64,000 bases of DNA from Agrococcus beijingensis (GTDB lineage: Bacteria > Actinomycetota > Actinomycetes > Actinomycetales > Microbacteriaceae). The stretch is taken from positions 1,954,692-2,018,691 of the forward strand of contig NZ_CP132360.1 of NCBI RefSeq assembly GCF_030758955.1. The letters are read 5' to 3'. The notes under the pieces were generated by a model. It saw only the letters and a program-made list of their open reading frames with translations, ran no database searches and was not told the origin of the DNA. Shown here piece by piece: positions 58,417 to 64,000 of the stretch; within the stretch, counting starts at the first letter, position 1; each line of letters starts with the position of its first letter. The position numbers and the translations under genes were made by a program.

Positions 58417-59489
58417 GCGCCCATGCTCGCACGCGGCCGCAGGCTCGGCAGAGCAGAGGGGCGGGATGCCTCCGGCGCGAAGGCGCTCAGGGTGCGCACG
58501 AGCGTGGTCATCCAGACGAACATGATGCCCACCGCGACCGCCTCGAGGCCGGCGGCGCTGTAGACGGCGAACGGCCACCGCAGCAGCACCGCGACCACCA
58601 GCGCGACGCCCGCGCCGATGGTGGTGAGCAGCATGGTCATCGGCGGCCCGGGCATGACCACCGTCACCACCACGGCGGTGAGCGCGAAGAGCCCGAGCGT
58701 GCCGAACGCCGCGATGTTGTGCAACACGGGTGTGAGCTGCAGCGGGAAGAGGCCGACGCCGGCGAGCGCCCCGCCGGTGAGCGCGAAGAGCAGCACGACA
58801 GCGCCGATGCGGGGGAGCGCGGCGTCGCCGAGCCACCGGTGCAGGTCGCGGCCGACGTAGGCGCCCACCACCGCCACCAGCAGTCCCGCGACCACCACGG
58901 TGCCGTTGAACGCCCATGCGCCGTCGCCGCTGCCGAGATCCGAGAAGTGGCGCTGCCACCAGGTGGGGTCGGCCGCGGTGATCATCGCGAAGACGGTGCC
59001 GATCGTCAGGTAGGCGAACAGCAGGTTGGCGAGGTCACGGGTGGTCAGGTCGACGCCGGCGCGGAACGCCAGCCAGCCGCCCGTCGCGCTCGCGACGCCG
59101 GTCAGCAGCGCGCCGCCGATCGCCGGAGCCTCGAGCCCCTGCAGGCCGATCGCCAGGATCTCGCCGCCGGTGAGCACCCCGACATACGCGACCGCGCCGA
59201 ACGCGAGCGTGATCGCCGCGGTGGCAGCGTGCTCGACGGCCGTCTGCCACGGCGGCATCGGCGCGGTGTCGGCGCGCCGATGCAGCAGCGTGCTCAGCAC
59301 GAAGGCCGCCGCGGTGATGATCGCCGCGATGCCGGCGGCCGGCGGGGCGACGCCGTCGTCTCCGGCGATGGGTCGCGGCTGGCCCGCGAGCGCGATCAGG
59401 CCGAAGGCGAGCCCCGCTCCGAAGGAGGCCCACGCGGCGGCGATCGCACGCGACTCCCGACGTGCCTCGGTCTGCGCGGATGCCTTCAC
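58413..59489 (-). CDS. DUF998-like membrane protein, copy 2
   Basis: 358 residues, about ten spans, clearly paralogous to copy 1: ITAADPTWWQRHFSDLGSGDGAWAFNGTVVVAGLLVAVVGAYVGRDL and YSAAGLEAVAVGIMFVWMTTLVRTL match the equivalent stretches there. Start at the GTG at 59489 (VKASAQTEARRES); the longer reading to 59750 is GC-rich noise. The two genes form an operon with DUF5302. Confidence 0.84.
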   Translation of the reverse strand: MKASAQTEARRESRAIAAAWASFGAGLAFGLIALAGQPRPIAGDDGVAPPAAGIAAIITAAAFVLSTLLHRRADTAPMPPWQTAVEHAATAAITLAFGAVAYVGVLTGGEILAIGLQGLEAPAIGGALLTGVASATGGWLAFRAGVDLTTRDLANLLFAYLTIGTVFAMITAADPTWWQRHFSDLGSGDGAWAFNGTVVVAGLLVAVVGAYVGRDLHRWLGDAALPRIGAVVLLFALTGGALAGVGLFPLQLTPVLHNIAAFGTLGLFALTAVVVTVVMPGPPMTMLLTTIGAGVALVVAVLLRWPFAVYSAAGLEAVAVGIMFVWMTTLVRTLSAFAPEASRPSALPSLRPRASMGA

Positions 59490-59649
59490 GCATCCGATGC
59501 AACCATGCCGCGCTGACCGGTTCGCGCTGACCGGTTCACGCGGGATCGCCGAGCCGCTCGCCGGTGCCCTGCTCAGCAGCCGCTCAGCACTTGCTTCAGT
59601 GCGGCCGGTCGAGGCGTCGTGCGAGAAATCAGACAGGTAGTTTCGGCCG

Positions 59650-59847
59650 GTGACGAACGCAGACATCGCCGAGCTGGGCGAGCAGGATCGAGTCGTGCGG
59701 CTGCGCGCACTGCTCGCCGAGCTCGAGAACGCCTCCCCATTGCCGCGCACGGATCCTCGCTCGGTGCAGCAGCTGGCGCTGTGCGCCGAGGTCGAGGCGA
59801 TCCTGCAGCTGCGGGCGAGGGAGCGCGCGACGCAACGCTTCTCCTGA
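59650..59847 (+). CDS. small hypothetical protein
   Basis: 65 residues from a GTG at 59650: TNADIAELGEQDRVVRLRALLAELENASPLPRTDPRSVQQLALCAEVEAILQLRARERATQRFS. Probably all helical and soluble. No strong ribosome-binding site. An antisense frame of 80 residues covers it; the plus-strand one has the more protein-like composition. Not recognised. Confidence 0.45.
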   Translation: MTNADIAELGEQDRVVRLRALLAELENASPLPRTDPRSVQQLALCAEVEAILQLRARERATQRFS

Positions 59848-59873
59848 CGTCACGCCGCCGCGCAGGCGCACCG

Positions 59874-59890
59874 ATTGACAATCGATAGAT
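59874..59890. promoter_or_regulatory. promoter/operator region of the DUF2975 operon
   Basis: TTGACA (59875-59880) runs into ATCGATAGATTTT, an AT-rich island around the palindrome ATCGAT, 20-35 bp before the ATG. DUF2975/HTH pairs are usually autoregulated by the small HTH protein, so this is the likely binding site. Confidence 0.45.
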
Positions 59891-59909
59891 TTTGAGCGAG
59901 GATCGATGC

Positions 59910-60389
59910 ATGCTTCGTTCTCGTTGGATCGTCCTCCTGCTTCGCGCCATGCTCGTCATCGCCGCCCTCTGGCTCCTCGTCATCATGGGGCTGTCGCTGC
60001 CGGGTGAGCTCGCCGACGAGGCGGTGCCGTTCCGCATCGCCGCGCAGGCCGTGCTGACGGTGGTGCTGCTCAGCGTGCTGGCGGTGGTGGCCTGCATCTG
60101 GCGGCTGCTGACGCTCATCCATCGCGACCGCTTCTTCGGCGACGCATCGCGCCGCTGGGTCGACGGCATCGTGTGGGCGCTCGCGATCGGCTGGAGCGTC
60201 TTCGCCGCGGGCGCGCTGGTGCTCGTGACGGTCATCTTCTTCACGCCCGAGATGCGCGACCCGGGCATCCCGATGCTGCTGTTCGGCGTCGTCGTGCTGT
60301 CGTCGCTGCCGCTGCTGCTGATGGTCGTGATGCGCGGCCTGCTCCGGCAGGCGACCGCCTTCCGCGCTGAGCTCGACGAGGTCATCTGA
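59910..60389 (+). CDS. DUF2975 membrane protein
   Basis: 159 residues, four hydrophobic spans: WIVLLLRAMLVIAALWLLVIMGLSLPGELA, AAQAVLTVVLLSVLAVVACIWRLLTLI, WVDGIVWALAIGWSVFAAGALVLVTVIFF, MLLFGVVVLSSLPLLLMVVMRGLL. Between spans 2 and 3 is the family motif IHRDRFFGDASRRWVDGI. Always paired with a small Cro/CI-type regulator; the stop overlaps its start. Role not known. Confidence 0.9.
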   Translation: MLRSRWIVLLLRAMLVIAALWLLVIMGLSLPGELADEAVPFRIAAQAVLTVVLLSVLAVVACIWRLLTLIHRDRFFGDASRRWVDGIVWALAIGWSVFAAGALVLVTVIFFTPEMRDPGIPMLLFGVVVLSSLPLLLMVVMRGLLRQATAFRAELDEVI

Positions 60390-60616
60390 TGGCCATCGTG
60401 GTGCGGATCGACGTCGAGCTGGCGAAGCGCAAGCTGAGCGTGGGGGAGTTCGCCGAGCGCGTCGGCCTCACGCCCGCCAACGTCGCGGTGCTGAAGAACG
60501 GCCGCGCGAAGGCCGTGCGCTTCTCGACCCTCGACGCCATGTGCCGCGTGCTCGAGTGTCAGCCGGGCGACCTGCTCGAGTGGGTCGACGACGATGAGGC
60601 GGATGCGTCGGCCTGA
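60389..60616 (+). CDS. Xre-type (YozG-like) helix-turn-helix regulator
   Basis: 75 residues: IVVRIDVELAKRKLSVGEFAERVGLTPANVAVLKNGRAKAVRFSTLDAMCRVLECQPGDLLEWVDDDE. The helix-turn-helix lies at about 17-40 and the ending GDLLEW is typical of the family. Translated with DUF2975 and probably controls it. Confidence 0.93.
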   Translation: MAIVVRIDVELAKRKLSVGEFAERVGLTPANVAVLKNGRAKAVRFSTLDAMCRVLECQPGDLLEWVDDDEADASA

Positions 60617-60700
60617 GTCCTGCTCGCGCGAGGTTACGCTCGCGTGAACAATGGCCACCGCGCCTTGTGCGATCGGGTCGCGCCACCGCATCCTGGCGGC

Positions 60701-60958
60701 ATGACCATGATGCGGCGTCGCGCGGCCGGGATCGCCGGCCGAGCGACGTCGTCGCTGCACGCGTCGCAGGACGAGGCGACCGATCGTCTCTATTGGCTGC
60801 TCATGACGCTCGACCCAGACCACACGGTGCCCTGGGGCGAGGTCGAGCGCCGCGCCATCGCGGGCTCCGTCGACGGCACGTCGTGGCGGCTGCTCGAGGC
60901 GCGTGCGCTCGCGAGCATCGTCTCCGACCTCCGAGGACGTCGGATCTCGCACCGCTAG
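60701..60958 (+). CDS. hypothetical protein
   Basis: 85 residues from the ATG at 60701 (MTMMRRRAAGIAGRATSSLHASQDEATDRLYWLLMTLDPDHTVPW...), or 104 from an ATG at 60644. Basic start, then a helical part ending DLRGRRISHR. Ribosome-binding sites are weak at both starts. No family recognised. It ends 9 bp before the glutaminase gene. Confidence 0.45.
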   Translation: MTMMRRRAAGIAGRATSSLHASQDEATDRLYWLLMTLDPDHTVPWGEVERRAIAGSVDGTSWRLLEARALASIVSDLRGRRISHR

Positions 60959-60967
60959 CCTCGGCGC

Positions 60968-62179
60968 ATGCGCAACCCCGTGCCCGACCTGCTCGACGAG
61001 GTGCGGCGCGCGAGTGCCGAAGGCGACGAGGGCGAGGTGCTCGACACCGTCCCTGAGCTCGCCGATGCCGATCCTGATCGGTTCGGCATCGCGCTGTGCA
61101 CGATCGACGGCACCGTCTACGGCAGCGGCGACGATGCGCACCGCTTCACCATCCAGTCGATCTCGAAGCCGTTCGCGTATGCGCTGGCGCTCGCCGACCG
61201 CGGCCGCAACACCGTGCTCGAGCATGTCGGCGTCGAGCCCTCGGGCGATGCGTTCAACGAGATCTCGCTCGAGCAGAACGGGCGGCCCCGCAACCCGATG
61301 ATCAACATCGGCGCGATCACCACGCACGCGCTGGTCGGCGAGGCCGGTATGAGTCGCAGGCGGCGAGACGCGCGACTGCGGCAGGGGCTGTCTGCCTTCG
61401 CCGGTCGCGACCTCGAGGTCGACGAGGCCGTGTACGAGTCGGAGCGCACGGTGGCGAGCCGCAACCTCGCACTCGCCTACCTCGTGCACGCGCAGGGGAA
61501 GCTCGACGGCGAGCCGCACGACGCGGTCGACGGCTACATCCGCCAGTGCGCGCTGCTGGTCGACGTGCGCGACCTCGCGGTGATGGCGATGACGCTCGCC
61601 GCGGGCGGCCGCAACCCGGTGACGGGCGAGCGTGTCGTGCCTCCCTGGGTGTGCACGCAGGTGCTGAGCGTGATGGCGACCTGCGGCATGTACGACGCGG
61701 CCGGCGACTGGATGAGCACCGTCGGCATACCGGCGAAGAGCGGGGTGTCGGGCGGCGTGCTGGGCTCGTTGCCGGGCCAGGTCGGCATCGGCGCCTTCTC
61801 GCCTCGGCTCGACGAGATCGGCAACAGCGTGCGGGGAGTGCGCGCCTTCGAGCGGCTGTCGGCCGAGCTCGGGCTGCACCTCATGCACGCGCCCGAGGTG
61901 GCCTCGCACGTGCTGTACGGCGTGGTCGAGCCCGACGACGACGGCGACGGGATGCGCGAGGTGCAGCTGCAGGGCACCATGCACTTCGCAGCGGCGGAGG
62001 TCGCGGTGCGCGAGCTTGCCGAACTGCCCGACGACGGGGCACCGATCGTGCTCGACCTCTCGCGCGCCGCCTCCGCGACCGACGTCGGGCGGCGTCTGCT
62101 GCTCGAGGCGGTCGAGCGGATGCGCGCCGAGGGTCGAGAGGTCGAGGTCGCCGACCCCGACGGCGTCCTTCAGCCTTGA
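60968..62179 (+). CDS. glsA: glutaminase A with C-terminal STAS domain
   Basis: Deamidates glutamine to glutamate. 403 residues. The glutaminase domain (1 to about 305) has the Ser-x-x-Lys nucleophile in FTIQSISKPFAYALALAD, NPMINIGAITTHALV, ESERTVASRNLALAYLVH, and the conserved SGVSGGVLGSLPGQVGIGAFSPRLDEIGNSVRGVRAFERLS. After LHLMHAPEVASHV comes a STAS-type domain (about 320-403: QLQGTMHFAAAEVAVRELAELPDDGAPIVLDLSRAASATDVGRRLLLEAVERMRAEG) like anti-sigma antagonists. The STAS part may control assembly or partner binding. Confidence 0.93.
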   Translation: MRNPVPDLLDEVRRASAEGDEGEVLDTVPELADADPDRFGIALCTIDGTVYGSGDDAHRFTIQSISKPFAYALALADRGRNTVLEHVGVEPSGDAFNEISLEQNGRPRNPMINIGAITTHALVGEAGMSRRRRDARLRQGLSAFAGRDLEVDEAVYESERTVASRNLALAYLVHAQGKLDGEPHDAVDGYIRQCALLVDVRDLAVMAMTLAAGGRNPVTGERVVPPWVCTQVLSVMATCGMYDAAGDWMSTVGIPAKSGVSGGVLGSLPGQVGIGAFSPRLDEIGNSVRGVRAFERLSAELGLHLMHAPEVASHVLYGVVEPDDDGDGMREVQLQGTMHFAAAEVAVRELAELPDDGAPIVLDLSRAASATDVGRRLLLEAVERMRAEGREVEVADPDGVLQP

Positions 62180-62315
62180 CTCGCGAGCATCGACCAGGCA
62201 TCCACCCGCCTCGCCTTCAACGGCGAAGAGCCCCTCTCACGTCCCTTCCCCGTCGCCGAAGGCGTTCCGGGCCCATCGCCGCCATGTCGGAGGTTCGCGA
62301 TCCGGCCCGGGTGTC

Positions 62316-63929
62316 TCAGAACGGCGTCGGCGGTTCGTCGCTCGCGGGCTCGCGCTCGCTCCACAAGGAGCCGGGCGGCGGAGGCGGCAATTCCACGCCC
62401 GCCAAGCGGTCGGCTTCGAACTGTGCGATGGCTTCCCGCTGGTCTCGGCGTCGCTCGGCTGCGCTCCGCTTGGGCGGCTTCGGTCTGCTGCGGGGCATGT
62501 CGGTGAAGCGTGGCCCGACCGGTGGCGGTTCATCGATGCTCACCTGGCCGATCTGGGAGGTCCAGCGCAGCACCCCGCCGGGCAGCTGCTCCACGCCCCA
62601 GCGGGTCTCGTGCTTGAGCCCGTGGTCGCTGCGACACAGATGCTCGAGATTGCTGAGGGTGGTCAGGCCGCCGCCGGCGAAGTCCTTCGTGTGGTCGACG
62701 TCGGCGCGCAGCACCGACCGGTCGCAGCCCGGTCCCCGGCAGCGGCCGTCGCGGCCCTGCAGCCACCGCCGCTGCGCCGCCGACGCCCGGTGCGTGTCGA
62801 CGGTCACCGCGACGCCGGTGACGGGGTGGGTGAACAGCCGCTCCCAGGTGGCCGTGTCGCCCGCGATCCGGCGGGCGGTGTCGCGGTCGACGAGCACCTT
62901 CCCGTCCAGCGCGGCCGGGAACCGCAGCTCCAGCAGCTCCGGGTCCTGCTCGTCCGGGTCGTGCAGCAGCTCGGTCGCGGGGATCGTGATCGCCACGTGC
63001 GCCTTGATCGGCGAGACGCCGTGCAGGTCCTCCGGCACGACACCGGCGAGCATCAGCTCCAGCAGCGCGTCGGTGCGGAACTGGTCGAAGGTGCGCGGAT
63101 CGTCCTTCGGCTTCCGCCGTGCGGCCTGCGTGAGCCGGTCCATGCAGGCGGTGAGCTCCAGGATCGGGCCGTGCACCACCAGATCGCCCATGCCGTCGCC
63201 GCCGGGGAACAGCGACACCTGCCGCCGCGCCCGCGCGGCATCGTGGCGGACCTGCAGCGGCACGGTGAGCACCTCGTTGACGATCCGCTTCGCCCGCGAC
63301 CGCAGCCGGCTGGTGCTCGTGGCTTCCGCGACCGCCACCAACTCATCGACGACGCGCGCCCGCTCGGCGGGCGCGACCTCGGTGTCGAGCCGCAGCGGCC
63401 GGGTCTCGGCCTCGATGATCCGCAGATGCGACGTCGTGATGCGACCCTGCGTGGCGGCGTCGTGGGCGGCGGGCAGCTCGGTGACGATCGTCCACGCCTC
63501 CGTCATCCGCTGCACCATCCCGGCACCGGTGAGGCCCAGCTCGACCGCGGCCATCATGGCCAGCTCCTTCACCTTCGGGCCGGCATCGCCGGCCATGTCG
63601 ATGACGCGCTGCATGTGGGCGGCCAGCAGCGCCCGGCGTTCGCCCTCCATCCGCGCCGACTGCGTCTCGATCGCCCGCAACCGCGCCACGAACTCGGTGT
63701 CCTGCCGCAGTCGCTCCTGCGGCGGCGACTCCGGTTCCCGCGGCAGCGGCGGCAGCTGCGCGCCGGCGGCGACCTCCTCGTCGGTCATCGCCAGGATCCG
63801 ACGGTTCAGCTCCAGATCGAAGTCGTCCAGCGACGCCTGCAGCTCGTCGGCGGTCTGCCCGAACGGGTCGACCGCGCCAGCACGGATCGCGGCGATGTAC
63901 TCCTCGCCATCAAGCCCGTTCGTGTCCAT
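62316..63929 (-). CDS. DUF222/HNH endonuclease-domain protein (13E12 type)
   Basis: 537 residues. The helical DUF222 domain covers about 20-370. The HNH nuclease motif near 410-460 reads RRWLQGRDGRCRGPGCDRSVLRADVDHTKDFAGGGLTTLSNLEHLCRSDHGLKH, with the metal Cys pair, the DH core and the closing Cys/His. Then comes a proline- and Arg/Lys-rich tail. Families of such proteins are multicopy in actinobacterial genomes and are thought to be mobile or self-spreading genes; activity is not established. The upstream 71 bp run to the window end. The 136 bp before glsA's end hold nothing clear. Confidence 0.92.
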   Translation of the reverse strand: MDTNGLDGEEYIAAIRAGAVDPFGQTADELQASLDDFDLELNRRILAMTDEEVAAGAQLPPLPREPESPPQERLRQDTEFVARLRAIETQSARMEGERRALLAAHMQRVIDMAGDAGPKVKELAMMAAVELGLTGAGMVQRMTEAWTIVTELPAAHDAATQGRITTSHLRIIEAETRPLRLDTEVAPAERARVVDELVAVAEATSTSRLRSRAKRIVNEVLTVPLQVRHDAARARRQVSLFPGGDGMGDLVVHGPILELTACMDRLTQAARRKPKDDPRTFDQFRTDALLELMLAGVVPEDLHGVSPIKAHVAITIPATELLHDPDEQDPELLELRFPAALDGKVLVDRDTARRIAGDTATWERLFTHPVTGVAVTVDTHRASAAQRRWLQGRDGRCRGPGCDRSVLRADVDHTKDFAGGGLTTLSNLEHLCRSDHGLKHETRWGVEQLPGGVLRWTSQIGQVSIDEPPPVGPRFTDMPRSRPKPPKRSAAERRRDQREAIAQFEADRLAGVELPPPPPGSLWSEREPASDEPPTPF

Positions 63930-64000
63930 GCAGGCATTGCATCACGGGCCACTGACATGCACGGTCCTGCGGATCTCCCCGGCGCGAACTCCCGTCAGTG

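Noticed and set aside
59629..59871. 80-codon minus-strand frame overlapping the small gene at 59650-59847
   Set aside because: No ribosome-binding site and a less protein-like composition than the plus-strand frame.
62316..63929. DUF222/HNH gene as proof of an insertion sequence or intron
   Set aside because: No inverted ends, target duplications or split host gene are visible, so only the protein is reported.

Overview
This is a gene-dense, very GC-rich bacterial chromosome segment. It looks like an actinobacterium of the Microbacteriaceae type (Agrococcus, Microbacterium and relatives). The support is the complete coproporphyrin-dependent haem pathway (ChdC/HemQ plus an Fe-S type ferrochelatase), a C50-carotenoid operon with heterodimeric CrtYe/CrtYf cyclase and CrtEb elongase, the actinobacterial mismatch endonuclease NucS, a DUF222/HNH protein, and a DUF3618/holin-superfamily/YtxH-like trio. 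No rRNA, tRNA, CRISPR array or intact transposase was recognised. The genus is an inference.

Layout. Positions 1-5.4 kb hold the end of a sugar ABC importer (two permeases), a convergent glycogen-debranching-like protein and an MFS exporter. Positions 5.5-14 kb hold the main haem block: hemA diverges from hemE-hemY-hemQ-hemH-hemC-(small membrane protein)-hemD. Positions 14-19.3 kb are an accessory insert with a repeat-rich gap, a YbaK-type deacylase, a truncated ABC-F ATPase running in frame into a serine hydrolase, a repeat-bearing hypothetical protein and an alcohol dehydrogenase. Positions 19.4-21.7 kb finish the haem set with hemB-hemL. Together these genes run from glutamyl-tRNA to coprohaem and haem b.

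Positions 21.7-33.1 kb hold a zinc-ribbon repeat protein, NucS with an MFS partner, an ABC exporter, a TetR-controlled SnoaL/NAD-binding pair, a MATE exporter and an M13 metallopeptidase. Positions 33.1-36.6 kb carry two arsenic-type modules: an ArsR repressor divergent from a 19-residue cysteine-rich microprotein, and an ArsR-ArsC fusion divergent from an aquaglyceroporin. A membrane/stress trio lies between them. Positions 36.6-43 kb contain nagA, a class II amidotransferase, an SsuBAC-type importer and a small helicase.

Positions 43-51.2 kb hold a MarR regulator (CrtR-like) divergent from a nine-gene, translationally coupled carotenoid operon, idi-crtE-crtB-crtI-crtYe-crtYf-crtEb. It ends with an SDR/DUF2867 gene and a pyrimidine-dimer DNA glycosylase, which looks like a photoprotection unit. 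Positions 51.3-64 kb hold an SDR gene broken by an exact 10-bp tandem duplication, an EamA exporter and its divergent LysR regulator, Nudix, RmuC and metallo-beta-lactamase-fold proteins, tandem DUF998 membrane proteins, a DUF2975/HTH pair, a glutaminase-STAS fusion and a DUF222 HNH protein.

The most unusual observations are: a three-fold Cys-Pro-Val insertion in glutamyl-tRNA reductase that looks like a haem-regulatory insert; the CCGDGCC microprotein with its own ribosome-binding site and hairpin terminator beside ArsR; a twice-occurring intergenic inverted-repeat element; the ABC-F/serine hydrolase read-through; and the 10-bp duplication that breaks an otherwise intact reading frame.
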